In this document: piece by piece, positions 1-14,600 of the stretch
How positions within the stretch are numbered: position 1 is the stretch's first letter
How the letters are laid out: each line of letters begins with the position of its first letter
Source: Lineus longissimus
Lineage: Eukaryota > Nemertea > Pilidiophora > Heteronemertea > Lineidae
Direction of reading: 5' to 3'
Assembly (NCBI RefSeq): GCF_910592395.1
Contig: NC_088312.1
Coordinates: forward strand, 7,998,001-8,062,000
DNA length: 64,000 nt
The notes under the pieces: model-generated
The model's input: the letters and a program-made list of their open reading frames with translations, nothing else
Told to the model about the DNA's origin: nothing
Databases searched by the model: none
Made by a program: the position numbers and the translations under genes

Positions 1-3000
1 GGCGTTCTTCTTGTTCGTCGGCATTTCCCCTGCGTCCAATCCTCATGATCAATACAAACAGAAAGGTTGCCAGGTGTGTTTGAGTCATTAACGTCAATGT
101 TTCAGGAAACCCCTTTGCAAGTCTCCTTGAGAAGATGGGGTAAACAGTCAAACTAATCAATGGGATCAATGGATAGGCATTCTGAAAATGGTGACTGAAA
201 CCTGAGTTAGCTTCATATAAGAGATAATATCATAATAGTAGTAGCTAGATGGTGATATCAGTGAGAGTATGGGGGTACCTGAATGGTAACATAGTTTTTT
301 AGAAAGCAACTTGTGTTGTTTTGACAAACAATGCAGGCATTGGATGTGGCACTGAGATAGCAGAGACAGAGCACCACTTTCCCAATCACTTCCAGTTCTA
401 TCGGCAAAGGTTAAAGGGAAGGCTATTAATTCTCACATCTCATAAACTGATTGGAGTGCCAAATTCATCTTAAACATCAGCAGCTAATAGCCCCTATTGA
501 TTAACTAACAGTTCTTCTATGTTAATCAAGTAAACGATGAGGCAGGCAATAGATCAGTCAACCATTTTCCAGTGCATTTCCTGAAATAAAAAGAATAAAT
601 CAAGGCGGTTCAGTTTTCCATCTCTTAGATGAATTACCTTAGCATAGCTCATGCGGAGCACTTGTCAATAACTTTTTTTCAGGCGACAGGAATTCACCAT
701 TAGCTATTGGAAGAAACACCCCACTAGGAAGATACCGGTTGGTGCCCGACTGCCAGGGGCATATATGTGCTGGCCACGACTGGACCCAAACAACCAAATT
801 GCCCGACTTTCGGTTAGGACTGATCTGGCTCGAGGGCATCGCAATCTCAAAGCCTTTTGTGTCAATGGGTTGGATCAGATTTATTTTGCTTGCTTGGAAC
901 CCATGCTTGTGGCTCAACTCCAGTAAGAGGTCTTATCTTCAGGTCTATTTTGAGATGAGAAACTACCAATCACTTCAATACCATTAGGAAGATGAAGTCA
1001 CCAGCATTTATCAACTTGTCTCTGCTGGTCACGTCAATATGATAACGCATCTGATACATTCATTTACTATCAGATATCAAGGTCAAACTTAACCATTACC
1101 TTCAAATTGACCAATTAGCCATTAGGAAGTTCTTGTACTGGGTATTGATTGCCGATAGCCTGAGCCTAATTGGCAGGAAGAGGAGATAGCCGCGAATGAT
1201 ACTTCTGTCCACTTTATCAAGTTATCTGTTTAACAGGAACAAACAAGGTAGAAAGGTCTGTAATGCATGGTGGACTCGAAACACTGTCAATGGTACTGAC
1301 CCTCAACCTGACACTAAGAGTTTTACTTCGTTTTAGCAAATTCCTTTACCCCCAGCAGATGGTGTATTCTAAAATCCAAGCAAATCACCAGTAGGAAGAA
1401 AGACTCCTGCCACAAAAGCCACACACATTTCTCAACTGCTGATGTGGGCTTTTGTTGAGCAAACGTAGCTTTTGTTCCTCGCCGTTGAGTCCGAAGAAAG
1501 GAGAAGTGGAAGAATGAACCAGAACACACATCCATCCAACAGGATGCTGTTGAGATGATGAAAGTTGATATTGCATGACGGAGTCAAAACCTGTCAAACT
1601 CAACTGCTGCTGTGGCTAAAAATGGAATCGCAGTAGAACCAATCATCTCAATATAGCTAACGAAAATCATGAAAAGATTGACAAATCAATACTAATCCAT
1701 TAGCAACTGAGCTCACAGCTTTATGATATATGGAAATATCGATGACCACTCTCAGCCTATGCACACTTCTCAAGGATACACGAGGACATCACATGTCAGT
1801 CACAGCTGATGTAACTCAAACATATAGCAAGCTTACACCTATTCATTTCCAAGTATCACGTAAGTGGCTTTGCCACTGCACCTCAACCACGCAGGACCCG
1901 AGACACTTTGCAAATAAGGTCATGCAATCCTAAATGGTTCATTGATGATTGAATTTGCTGAATCCCTCTTTTGCCAGTGTAACCAAGGTCACAAGAAAAC
2001 TGACATCGTTACTTGGAGCATCGACTGCTTAATATATCGAACTAGATGCACTGAAATGACAATGACAATTGGATCATTGCCCGCCATATATTCATTGATT
2101 GGTACTCACAACAAGAATGTCAGCAATTGAGATAGCAACATACAAACAAAAACTAATTTTGCTTCAAGAAGACAATGAAATCAACAGACGAGATAGCTCT
2201 TATAAATTGACTTTGTTGACGACTTTAAGGAGACGTCTCTTCGATAAAGATGTGGCCTCTCAAGAAAAGTGAGTCTTTAAACAATCGGAAGTCGTTTTGA
2301 AAATTGGAGAAGCTTCCGGTAGAAGGCTGCTAAAAGCTAGCAGCAAACAATGCTAATTGTCCAATCAGGAAGTCCGATGTTTCAAGTCAAAATTCAGAGC
2401 AACTTCAATTTTTGGTTGTAATCCACTCATGGCCCAACTCGGTATCGATTTCAATGCGATGTTCACCAAGTACAATTCAGCCCACTCAATAATTTCTAGG
2501 AGGAAGTTGGTAGCTCGGAAAGGATATTGAGTATATGTCTGACATATGAAGTGGCAAAAAGGAAATCAGCTTTGCTTTGTTCATTTAGAAATAAGAGTGT
2601 TGTGAGATAATGCAGTCCATAAAAGGAATCACAGAACTCTTTGAGTATTGCATTGAATTGATGAACAGGCAATCTCACCTAGTTGGCCAAATCATTTAAT
2701 TGTGATGAACGGGTTGAAAATAGATGCAAATATCAGTATTTTACGGGGAGAGATCAGTGGCATTGAGTGTCAGGCTTATAATTAGGAGGTCATGGGTTTG
2801 ACTCTCAGAAGGATCACCATAGTAAACTTCTCGAGAGCAAGCCAACACTCTGGAAACAAGGAGGAAATTCGAGGATGATATCCATTAGTTCGACTTCTTA
2901 ATGACGAAGCTGAACCAGTTTTACTGACATGACAACTTGTTCTCAAGGGACATAGCAAAGCAAGAAACACTTGGAAAGGCATTTTTATAACATCATAATT

Positions 3001-4037
3001 CTGATCACTTTTAGATTGCATACGAAGCAATAACACTAGAGACAGCTTCAAGGGGAATTGGATGACAACAACGACAGACCAGGTGACTTTGATGATGGTT
3101 GCTGACATGACGATCATATATAATTCAGATAGATTGGACATGAAGGTACCCGTGGGGACCTAAGCGGGCCGATGCCAAAGCCAATACCCTATTATAGCAT
3201 CTGAAGCACTAACCAATGTCTGGTGGTAAACCGCCAAGTGAGCTATAGAATGACATCAAGGTGACCACGTTATCAAAGTGGGATTCTGGTAGAAAACAGA
3301 AATTTGCTGAGAGGTATGACCTGTGATGACCACTGGCACTGCAAACAAGTGTTTCCCTTGCATGCAATTTAAATTACAGGTCTCATCAATATAAACCGCC
3401 TGTTTGCAATGAGCTTAAGTCAAAGCTGGGGGTACCACTCTTGTTAGAGAATTCTCAGATCACACTCTTAGTGAAGCAGGCTTAGGCAAGTTGAGAATGC
3501 AATATCACCGACAGTATTTCGTTACTAATACCAGTTAATCACGCATCGGGAGACAGCAGACTTATCAGCCAGAGTATTGATTATAACAAGAGGTACTGAG
3601 TACACAAAGTTAATGAATCAATACAAGAGGTTCATCACCATCATTGACCGAGTCTGCAATATGGCTATCCATCTCAATCGCTGATTAATCGGGGATCAGG
3701 AACGCTTTTCATTACAGGATGGGAGCCGAACTCATCGAAACCAATGGATTAAGGATCTAAACTTCAGAGTCCTTGACACAGTTTTACTTTTAGGTTTGCT
3801 TGTTCCTTCATTTATGACCCCAACACAAAATTCCTTTCATTCATGAAAGCCGGTCTTGAAGCGACGTTATGGAGAGCTAAATGCTCAAGATTACGAGAAA
3901 GAAACCATATCCCTTTGACAAGGTTTTAATCAACTAAATGGTCAATATAAAGCTTTGGTTTTACTTGCTTTGATCTCCTCAGGCCAGAAAGAGCCATCCA
4001 GTTGGCAATGAAAGCCATCATCTCTTCATTGCAGTGC
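1..4037. other. no supportable gene; intergenic or intronic
   Basis: I find no gene here that I can defend. Short open frames exist on both strands, the longest being a 119-codon minus-strand frame at 2782-3141. None has a recognisable domain or matched splice sites. A weakly tRNA-like stretch at about 2750-2820 (TGGCATTGAGTG followed by GGTTTGACTCTC) may be the head of an old SINE. The region may be intron or 3' flank of the Rab-effector gene at 11.9-15.4 kb, whose downstream exons I could not find. Confidence 0.5.
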
Positions 4038-4423
4038 AACACCCCTACGAGACTAGTATCCAGTTTACTGTCTCAGTATCCCTAGACTCTATTCTAAGAT
4101 GTGAACATTGCTAAAACAAGAAGAATGTCTCCCGTTTTGTCAATAGAAATACTTTCTAAAGAAATTTACCCAGGACATACGAAGATTGGAACTGCTGCTT
4201 GTGTAAGAGATGGAAAACAAATGTACTGAAAACACCCCTACTAGACTAGTATCCAGTTTACTGTCTCAGTATCCCTAGACTCTATTCTAAGATGTGAACA
4301 TTGCTAAGACAAGAAGAATGTCGCCTGTTTTGTCAATAGAAATACTTCCTAAAGAAATCTACCCAGGACATATGAAGATTGGGACTGCTGTTTGTGTAAG
4401 AGATGGAAAACAAATGTACTGAA
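4038..4423. repeat. 193-bp tandem duplication, two copies
   Basis: Two head-to-tail copies of a 193-bp segment lie at 4038-4230 and 4231-4423. Each begins AACACCCCTAC and ends ATGTACTGAA. They differ at only about ten positions, so the duplication is fairly recent. Neither copy has a convincing reading frame. Confidence 0.9.
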
Positions 4424-6730
4424 ACAAAACTAAGTAAAACACTTCCTCATAAACGACAATGAGCAAACGAATGAAACATGAGAAAATAATAAGAAACCTT
4501 TCCGATAGTTTCTTTAGAGAACGCTCAAAGACTCTAATTAAAAGACTTGTTCAAATAAATAACACTAATTGCAGTGAGTTCCATCAAACTGTTCATCACT
4601 GCGTGTGCTGCAAATTACTTAAAGAATTTCTGAGACAGACAGAGTGCTGAACGTGCGTTTTCGAGGTTTTGTCAGGTTTTCATTACACAAATCATGCGAA
4701 TTCCTTGTGCTTGAGGTGGATCATCTCAAAGAACTATACAACACCATATTTTGAAAAGACAAATTTTAAACTAAAAGAACATAAAATGCTCTATCTTCTT
4801 TATTATCAGATTTTAATCTCACATGTGCATATAGGTCAAATAAAACTGCTTTTAAAAGCTTTCAGTGGCATTTGTATCACATACCAATACACATCACAAA
4901 ATACCAGTATCTTCACGATATTCTGAAATGAACAACAAAGAACATACTCTTCTACTTCACATATATATTTCCCGCAGATGCTCATACCACGAAAAGCACC
5001 ATAGGGAATCTCGAGAAAATCACAATAAAAATAGTATCAATACTTCGGGCGAAACTGGTAACTCATAATGCATGCAAATAGCATCTAAATAATTCAAATG
5101 TGCTAAATTGAACGCTTTCTACGCTTTGGTTGAAACCCAGCCAACATATTTTTCTGGCTCATCTTCCCTAGCTTGCTTCTTCGTTTCAGTGGAGACAAGG
5201 TGTCCCAAGACAATGACTAAATGAGACAGAAATGGAACTGGCGCACCACAGGGACTTTTTCTCTTTCAAGTTTCATGTCATATCCTTTCTTCTTGTTCGA
5301 GTGCAGAAAAGGAGTGAATCTAAACGTGTACCCTGAGAATAAATAAGCATGATTCACAACAGAAATGACTTTCAGCTTCAAACAGCCACTGCGCATTACA
5401 TTAAGATTGGACCTATTGGCAACCTACATGTTGCTCCTTCGGACATGGCGTCGTAGTACATCCCATTGTGTTTTAACCTTTAGACTTCAAATGGGCGACA
5501 GTGATGACTTTAAAGATAAGCCACACCGACTAGCTAATGAGTAAAGATCATGGCGAGGCAAAGGAGACCAAAGATTAAAGTGTGTGGGTGTCATTGTTTT
5601 CGTTAAAGTAGGCTCAAATGAGTTCTGATTGAGGTGGAGTTGGCAAGACATGACAAGAGCACCAATTCCAAAAATTTGCTATTGATGTATTCTCAGCATG
5701 CTGGCTGACTTGCAATGACAAACTGATTTCTAATGATGTTTGCAGTTAATTTTATTTGCAGGAACAACAAATTAGGCATGCCTAAACAACACCTACACCC
5801 ACTGTAAGTTTTGCTTTGGTGAACTATAGCGAGAACTGACTTTGTTGAGTGAAATCAGGATGTATGGAGTGGATCATAAAAGGAGACTCCAGGGAATACC
5901 TGTAACAATTACTGGGTAACTCAAATGTTTTCACAGCTTGTATATAAGGTAAAGTGGTGAGATTGAGTGAGGCTATCAATGAACCAGTGCTATAATTGTC
6001 CCACCTTATCTTACTGAACAAACTGGCTTGAATCAAAATGTGACGTCAGTTTTCACTACAGAGGAACTTGCTCACCTCTTTCCAAACCCCTTCACATTCA
6101 CTTACACCACGTCATGAATATTCCAGAGCAATTTCCCCCCCTTGACACCACACTGAAAGAGTATCACTTTATCAGTTCCGCTGAGTATAGTGACATCAAT
6201 AGCGGCCGATGATATCGCTTATACATCATACATCGTCAAACCGGAAATACATGAGGCTGAGCTGATTTTATATTTTTGCCAAGTTTTACTTTAGGTTCTA
6301 AAAGTATCAACTGACTTCTCTCGATCTGGAAAATCTTTCACAAAACAAATGTTCTCATCAACCTGTGCACTTCAATTGTCATAAGGTGAATTACCATTCT
6401 TCATGACAAAAGAAAGGTTTACTTTTATTCTGTGTGTCATGATATACATCCCTTTGTCTTACATGTAGCCAAGATAAAAACAAACACCCACTCAAATCAG
6501 GCACAAATCCTCAATCTTCAGGAAAGTCAAATAAAAACTCACAACACAGAAATGTTCCAGTCCACCCACATGTTAATCCAAATGGTTTCTCATTTACTCT
6601 AAACCATTTGCAAGGTAACAGCTATACTCTTGATGTTGTGATACTCCTGGGCCTCTCGCTAGGTCTCAAAGGAACATGACCATTTGATATTTATCAGACA
6701 GTTGTGAAGGTGGGCGTGTTTGTCTTCTGT
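4424..6730. other. no supportable gene
   Basis: The sequence is AT-rich and noncoding as far as I can tell. Small ORFs at 4459-5068 (+) and 5824-6036 (-) show no family resemblance, and no splice-site pairing supports them. Confidence 0.45.
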
Positions 6731-7105
6731 GGCTTACCATATCTTTCAAAGTCCTACACCAGTTTTTCTCAACATCAGCCTCAAGACTGTAAGAGTGTCA
6801 CCAGACAGCTTTTGTGAACAACATCATCTTGACTCAGTCAATGTCGGCTTACCATATCATTCAAAAGCCTTTACCTGTTTTCTTCAATAAACTGGTGCCT
6901 TGTATGTGTCAGGAGTGCAGCCTCAATACTGTTACAGTGTCACAAGACAGCTTTTATAAACAACATCATCTCAACTCAGTCAATTTACGCTTACCATCAT
7001 ATCATTCAAATGACCTTTTTTTTCTCAATCTTGGAGAGTATAGCCCAACGACTGTTACAGTGTCACTAGACAGCTTTTGTGTGCAGCATCATGTCGACTG
7101 TGTGG
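6731..7105. repeat. three degenerate tandem copies of a 115-143 bp unit
   Basis: The phrase GCTTACCAT, followed by T-rich sequence and then GTGTCACNAGACAGCTTTTGTG and CAGCATCATCTNGACTCAGTCAAT-like sequence, recurs three times. Units start near 6731, 6846 and 6989. The plus-strand ORF at 6814-7122 is a by-product of the repeat and is not annotated as a gene. Confidence 0.75.
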
Positions 7106-10100
7106 GTGCAAAAAGGCTGTAAAAGGTTATAAATCACTCGTTGCGAAGCACTTGAGCATCATTGTCTCTTAGTAATAGTAAAACATGGCATGGACACAAA
7201 ACATGGAGAAAAAAAGGCTGCCTTGAATAATTCACAAGGCTAATTCAACTCCACGGTCACCAGCACTGCAATTAGCACAACATAATGCATGTTGCGTTAA
7301 TAACAGTGATGTATGATGCGCTAATGTGGAGGATAAAATAGATGATACTTAGGATAATGCACCTAAAAAAGCAGATTATTGATCCCGTGACTGCCAATGG
7401 CTGTGGGCGTCATCGCCACTGGACCGTCAAAAGCATATTCTTTGGAAACGTGCCATTTAAACCTTCGGGCGGGGGAGACATCAGTAGTCTTTACAACTGA
7501 ATCGATATAGAGTCATTACAACTCTGTATATCATTTGAATTTACTACAACACATTTTTTGTAAGAATATTGAATAAACAGAGTGGCAACAACTATTTTAA
7601 AGTATGCTTCAGCAAGGAACACCCATTTGTTTGAACACAGACTTGGAAATACTCTGAGTTTCTACAGTCCATCCTACTCTTACTCCTGATTATAGAAGTT
7701 GGCAGCAGCTGGTTCCAAAATGAGCAATGTTCCATTTTTGCAGTCGGCATACATAATTTAAATACTTTACACATCAAAAAAGCTCAGCTGTCATGTAAGT
7801 TAGCATTCTATTGATGATCCAATTTCCAACAACATGATATTGCGTGGTGTCATATCAGTATTACACAGTGGTAGTTGTACAGGTTGTTGTGCAGTAAAGC
7901 AAATTAGACCCAAGTGTATAACAGCATTACCGCTACTATGGCACAGACAAACAAATCAATGACAGTCTCAATAATACAAGTGACATTTTAAAATTCACAG
8001 AATTCTTTATAGTAAATGGAAGCAGTGGATAAGGCAACAAATTTTGAAGTTCAAAACTTGGATTTGCCTGCAAATTAGTCCTTTCTAGTCCATCACCTTT
8101 CAGTTAGATTCAAATGAACAGCGCTTTCTTTCTTGTAACCAGCAATAGCACTTTCCTCAAACGTCCAACACGATTGATCTACAGACGCCACTCAGTGCCA
8201 TGGAAATAAGACCAATCTCAGCAGCTGCGACTTTAAATGGTCCATCAACGCATTCCCCAGAAAATCAATTGCAAATTTTTCTTGCTAATTGTTAATTTCT
8301 GTTCTGATAGGTTCTGTTATCAAACAACCAAACACACAGCCATGGTAACTCCATTTTCCCAAAGTCGTGTGCCATGATTGGTTGACAATTCTCAGTCTTT
8401 CAAGTCTTTATGAGAATGTAATGAAAATGATTCCTTTTCTGTGTTAGAGAAGAGACAGTGATTTTTAACCATGAAGTTTGCTACAGAACATTCCACGGTC
8501 TCTACGGCTTTCTGTTGTTTTTCATGGCAATGATGTAATGTAATGTATTTTGTATTGCCTCATAGTAAGTGCATGTGTGTCATGACATCATCAGGCTGGT
8601 ACTTCAGGACTCTGTTGCATATGTCATGATGCTCTGTACTGAAATACAGGGCTATCGTAGTGAAATAGTTAACCCTATCACACGTGGGAGTCACTCCATT
8701 TTGTAGGAAGTTTTTTTTTCCCTGAAGACAAGTTACATCCCTCCCGACGCCATCCCAGGTCACCTGCACTCCACCCTGCCAGAACTAGCTTCTTTGTGAT
8801 TGATTCTCAAAGAAGTAGCACTTCTAATCAGCGTAAATGAACGGAGAAAAAACACACTGCAAGTAGAGGCCAAATTAGTCTAAGTGCACTTTTCTCGGTA
8901 ATAAGCTTTTGAGGTTCAAAATAAACTTCGATTTTCTCTTTTTTCTCCTAATGAGGTAAATAGCACCATCACGTCTTTAAAGGTCACACATTGATTCAGG
9001 GCAAATTTAAAATGAATGAGTATTGGTTTTGACACATTACATGACAACTTTTTTTTCACGATGCCGAACCAGCAGAGACCAAATATTGGATTTTTTCGAA
9101 GTAGAAAACAAGCAGCTAGAGCTGACTAACACACCAGATAAATTTCTAAATTAAATAAGAAATACATGAAAATACAAAAGGTCATTGATGATGCTTTTCT
9201 GTCTTATATGTTCTAGTCTCATTATCCAAAGTTGATTTTAGCAGGATACATCTGACAGAGACGGCAGCCGGTGTCTTCCTCCTCCAGATCAGTCAATTGG
9301 ATGTGTCTTATTATCATTGCCATGTTACTGAGCAGCTGATTTTATCCCAAAACACAGCCCAACATGAAGAGGCAGATTGATTATGGGAATCGTTATCTCA
9401 AATGATATGTTCTAAGGACAAAATTTTGCACTTAGCAACTTGTAATGCTATCGAGTGCAGCTACTTGCACACTCCTCCAGATTGGTTCCTCATCTACTCG
9501 CTAGATGGCAGGATGCAATGAGTATGTACGCTTTGCTGTATTTCACACAAAAAAGCATACCGATTGGCTGAGAGAAATTCAAAATGGCAGGCAGGACCAA
9601 TCAACTCATTTTGTCCTGCCATCTGTGAGTGGACGAAATACTGATCCAAGACGCCTGCAATGAAAGCTCTTGGCAAAGACACTTGTTACATCTTTGATAT
9701 TTATTCTTATCCCTCTGATATTCATCTCCTTTACGTGTATCTACAGGCCTTAACCTTTAAAAGACACACACTTGATGAATCATTCTGGCCATTATCTGCA
9801 AATGCAATCCCGCATTTTTACTTTCCAACGATATGTGTTGTTCTATATTCACCGCCATCTTGCAAAGTATTTGTCATCGAGGAATAAAAAAAACTTTGCC
9901 GCTGGTGGGCGGAATGATCCAGAGAGATGCGGGTTCATGGTATCCTGAATTTTTGCATTGCAGTCTAGTATTACTGGAGAATATCACCCGAAAATATCAG
10001 ACTGAAACTCGCCTGAGAATATCAGACTGAAAAAGTGGTTGATGACATGTAATCGTCGTTGGCTGTGATATCTGTGACGAGGATTATCTTTTCCCGATGA

Positions 10101-11894
10101 TGGCACTCGAGTATCCAGGGTTGCGGTGTCAAGTGAGGGATCACATCAAAGGTATAAATCTGATAGTCGAATCCTGAGATGCAACTGGTCGGATGACTCA
10201 ATGAAAGCTAAATGCATGTAATACCCCCCTTTCCTCGATGTGATCTGGCCGGCGGGGTTTGATGTGGTGCTCACTGCTGGAGTCATCATCAAAAAGCATC
10301 ATTTTTTATTTGCTTGCTAGAATAACAGAATGAACATTTTCTCAAACATGCCCCCCTGTCCCGTATGGGTCTGCCCCTATGCAATCATCACGAGTTGCTC
10401 TTCCCACCCACATGCCATAGAGTCCCTCTTTTCAAACCTCCAGAGTGGCACACTAGGAAACCTTGTATAGACCAAGTGCAACAGTCTGGCTGAAATGGCT
10501 CTCATAATGCCCTTGACTCATTCCGGTAATGGTATTGAACATTAGAACATGACAGGGCAAGACAGAGGGCTGGTTGAACACACTTGAGATGAAAATACAT
10601 CTCTGGGTTCACCAAGTATGGCATATGATCATGAGATCATAACCATTTTGCATAATAATGAGGGTAACTTAATGTCTGATTAGCTGTCTCATTTAAAGGT
10701 GTTCTAGAGCATCTGACCATTTTAACCTCAACAACATGCTTCAGGAGCCTCCCCCTCCTCCCTTCCCCCATTTGGAGCCCCGCCCACATTTGGACGTCCT
10801 CTAGTTTGGGTGCACACACACTGTTAGACGGTGTGTATTTAGAGTACATGTAACTGAGAGGCCTGCTCCTTTTTATAGTCACTTAAGTTCGAGCAGACCT
10901 GCATAGAACCCCACACCGACCTGTAAGATAAGGTCAAGCCCTGGTACAATTACAGTCTCAGTGTACATTGATGTGTACTATCAGGTCTTTTCAACACTGC
11001 ATGGGCTATAATTGTACTGGTGCTATAATTGTATCACTCTACCTTAGATACCCAGAGAGACAGAAAAACAAAAGATTCTCTGCTGGTGCTAAGGATCAAC
11101 TGGAGGAACAATCAATTCGAACACGAAACTAGCAACACATCAAACATTCTCGCACTATTGGTGTGAAATGTCGAAGTTCAACAGCAGAGACAACATGCAA
11201 ACTTGTCTCTAAGGCGACTGAAAAACACAAGATTCTCCGCAAAGGGATGAATGACAGAAATAAGCAATAATCAATTGAAACAAGGAACTTGCATCGGAAT
11301 CTAAGCATTGCATGACAATTGTCAAGAACGCTGATCTGCTGATGAAACGATACCACGACACCAGGTCTGACAAGGTTGGAAGAAACAAAAAGTTTAAAGT
11401 AACTGGCAATTGTTGCATGTCATTTTCAAGGAAGAAAACGAAACTTTTCGGGATGACAATTTTAAGGATGAGTGGCTTTTTTTACTTCTAGAAATGATCT
11501 CTGCATGGAGGTCTCACATTAAAATGGAATTCAAGTTTTTGTTGAATCTTATCATTATCTATGTTTTTAATGATGGAAATTGCTACTGAAGAATGGATTG
11601 AGGGGTGACTAGGCAACCGACAGCTTAGTAATTATGCCAATGTTGGGCCTGAATGACAGAGCTCATGTTGCCAAGTGACATCTTTAAAGACCTATACCAG
11701 CCATGTTCTTCGTATTTCCTTGTGGCTTAGGAAATAGAAACAAACACTGCTGTAGTACAGTTACTATGCATGCAAATTTGCTGAAACTTGCCATCTGTAA
11801 TTGTACACTGACGTGACCTTAAAGCCACATAAAAATACAGTAGGCCTATGCAGGGTTATTTGGAACCCTTTCTAAATGACATCACACATCTCAC
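7106..11894. other. no supportable gene; possible intron
   Basis: No domain-bearing exon was recognised. An imperfect hairpin lies at about 9582-9623 (ATGGCAGG... paired with ...GTCCTGCCAT). A 33-codon minus-strand frame at about 9230-9330 reads plausibly but lacks flanking splice sites. If the Rab-effector gene continues, this is intron. Confidence 0.4.
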
Positions 11895-11960
11895 CTGCTC
11901 CCTGGGCCTGGGCAAGTACTTCGCCCACAAGGCTACGGAACTTATCCAACATCGACATAT
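11895..11960 (-). CDS. Rab27-effector-like gene, probable exon 4
   Basis: This is a 66-nt minus-strand exon between a CTGCAG acceptor and a GTGAGA donor. It starts and ends in phase 1, matching the phase left by the exon at 14081-14211. It would encode 22 residues, (N)MSMLDKFRSLVGEVLAQAQ-like, an amphipathic helix. It is assigned to the Rab-effector gene only because of matching strand, phase and distance, since no known domain boundary demands it. The open frame on the plus strand here is a shadow. Confidence 0.5.
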
Positions 11961-14080
11961 CTGCAGATTTATCCACAAATCGTCAGAATATCCACAAATA
12001 AATCCTAAATCTCCACTACTAGGAGATCAACCACATGATGAACACTAGATAAAGCTTTAATCCTGACTCTCTCAATACTGATTCGATACGTTATGTTGAC
12101 ATTGGCTACGACGCACGTTGTGCTAAATTTCATGCATGCTACATCAGTGACTGGCGTAGATACACTACTCCCGATTGGTCAATACTCTAGCGATGAATAT
12201 TCATTAGCAGCATACGGCTAAAGTACCGGTACCGGTATGGCAATAATGGCTAATGGCTATAAAAGCACTAATGAAATAACAGACAGACTGGGTATGCTCT
12301 AAGCACAGGCAGGTGGAAATAATTGCTAGCTTGTTTAAAGGGGGACTGTAGGCAAAGTCAAAAGGGGTAACTTTGAGAAAACTGAATGAAAACAGGGCGC
12401 ACATTATGTGATATATTGAGTTGCTCCGAGCAGTATCAGTCATGGGCCTCCAAGAAGTGATTTTCAACAAAAATGATGCAAAATCTTTGCCTTTATTCCC
12501 CCTTTAAAGGACCAACAGAGTTATAAAGGGCAATATTACCAAGGTGTCGGCTGTCTACAGTAGTAAGTTCCCATCATCAAATTGCACATAATGCAAGAAT
12601 TCAACATTTTACTAAACTATCGTGCTTTTATGTCACTCGAAGTAAAATAGCCTAAAGAGTGTTGGTAGGACATCAAACGTCTAACTAAGTCTAAGACAAA
12701 GCTGTTTTTGAATAAGAAAACAGAGGAACAATTGACTTTAGAACAACATGCAAAAGAAACGAACTGTGCAGTGGACAGATGTTTCCAACGACATTCTAAT
12801 GCAATCAATAAGCATATATCGGGTGCATTTGTCTGTGTCATGCACAATCATCTAATGGGCAAACACAACAAAACAATGATGTCGATCTTACACGATGCAA
12901 ACTACGTAAAACTACGTAAAACGATGTAAATATTTTAATCATCTCCACACATGGTTTTTAGATTCAGAGTGCTTCTCACAAATTCGAATCCGCACACTTG
13001 TATAAGGTAACATCACCTGTACCAAAGGACATCGACACTAGCCTCTAGGCAAAATCCCATTCCATTGGCCTAGTTTCCCTAGCAGTGACCGTTGATGTCC
13101 CTTAATTCTAGCGGTGTTGCTTTACACGAGGGTGTGAGTTCGAATCAAGCCAGAAGCAGAATTGCATCTACATTCTGAACCTAAAAAACATGTTTTGAGA
13201 TATTAAAATAAAGATTTAAATTGTAGATCTATATTCAACACAAATTGCACCTCAACTGTGGGCACAAAACAACACAACCATTACCTCATAATCTCAATAT
13301 TACCATCTGCCTTTAAGTCTAAGAAGAAGGGAAGTCATAAGAATAAGCTGTATTGCAAGAAAGTGATGAGAAAAGAGATGTAAAAATATATTCCCACCAT
13401 CCCAATATTTATGTCATGTGATATTCATCCCAACTGAAGAATAGGTTTCCTGTTATAATATAGATTGGCAAATTGGCTAATTAGGGGCTGTTAGTTCAGT
13501 TCATTTGGTTGTGTTTTTTCTGTTTTTCTGTTGTCTGTATGTGTACGCAGGACTGACACGAGTGACATATTTTCTGAATTACATTAAAAATGCCCATTCA
13601 CCGCCATCCATCATGTTATGGAACGTATTCTAATTTCTATGGGATCAATCGACCTGGCATCATTTCAAAACTGAAAAAAGCCATTATCATGGCTGTGTCA
13701 CACATGTCATATTCAAAGAATAATACAATAGGGATTCCAACGGAACACACTTGTTTAGCAGATGATGTACAAGTTGACATCACAAACTGCAAAAATGAAT
13801 CTTTCTGAACAAATTCCTTCTGTTCTTTAAAGTGCTTTCACTTCTACTTGGTCTTTGACTTCGACTTCAAAGCGAAGTGCCATTGCCATCTACAAATCTC
13901 CCACAGAACTAAAATTGTCATATCATAGTGGTAAAGCGCACCCTGGTTATGCATAAGTAATTAATTTCATGCATCATTTTATGTTTACAACCTTTTAAGC
14001 AGAGCCCTTTGTATTTTATAAGACCGAATGGTTATTGTATTGCCAATGGTGCCAAGGAAAACAACTGAAAATCGACTTAC
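11961..14080. other. intron of the Rab27-effector-like gene
   Basis: This stretch lies between exon 3 and probable exon 4. I see no coding signal on either strand. A tRNA B-box-like GTTCGAATC at about 13137 lacks a convincing A box. Confidence 0.45.
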
Positions 14081-14211
14081 TGCTTGATATTCCCAGCTCC
14101 TTCTTGATGGAAGCCTTGACCAGTACACTCCCTGGCACCAATTGTTCCCGGCTGACACCCTTCTTCTTGGCTTGCTTCTTCAGCCAGTTTCCTGAGACTT
14201 TATCCAGCTCG
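14081..14211 (-). CDS. Rab27-effector-like gene, exon 3 (second Slp-homology helix)
   Basis: This 131-nt exon is preceded by ATTTTGCAG and followed by GTAAGTCG. It enters in phase 2, completing the Arg codon left by exon 2, and leaves in phase 1. It encodes ELDKVSGNWLKKQAKKKG and continues for about 25 residues. The S-G-x-W core matches the SHD2 helix of Slp/Slac2 Rab27 effectors, where SGxWF follows the zinc finger and contacts the Rab GTPase. The Phe after Trp is Leu here. Together with exons 1 and 2 it completes the Rab-binding domain. Confidence 0.8.
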
Positions 14212-14600
14212 CTGCAAAATAAATGGAATACCTCATTTTTTGATAAAATGAAATTTTGGCCCCACCAGTACTATAATCCTGCCCAGAAATCATCTACCTA
14301 TGTGCCAAATGGGGTTGACTGTATTCTTTAAGGAAGGTTACCATCTTCAAGAACAAATCTACATCTCTTCAGATGAGCACATCCTGTAGTGGAGTAGTCA
14401 ACTTTCTGGATTTCAACATCAAAGGCTAACACTATAAGTTGACCATTTTGTTTCCCCACAACAGATCCTCACACCAGTGCGCTCATCATGACAGAGGCAA
14501 ATAAACAGAACTTGGTGTTTCTATGCAGCGCTATTGCCTAAGAAACCTCAGCATTATTGCGAGAGTGAGGTCCAAAAAATGGGTTTGCAAACAAAGTTAC

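Noticed and set aside
639-1400. Recurring CATTAGGAAG / CAGTAGGAAG phrases, read as L-P-N-G or L-P-T-G on the minus strand
   Set aside because: Suggestive of an old repeat-domain coding sequence, but frames are interrupted, spacing is irregular and no family is identifiable.
2782-3141. 119-codon minus-strand frame with a hydrophobic segment
   Set aside because: No homology recognised, no splice context, AT-rich surroundings. Chance is likely.
13100-13170. tRNA-like B box GTTCGAATC
   Set aside because: No matching A box at the right distance and no cloverleaf. Similar single B boxes at about 2800 and 49020 were also rejected as tRNA genes.
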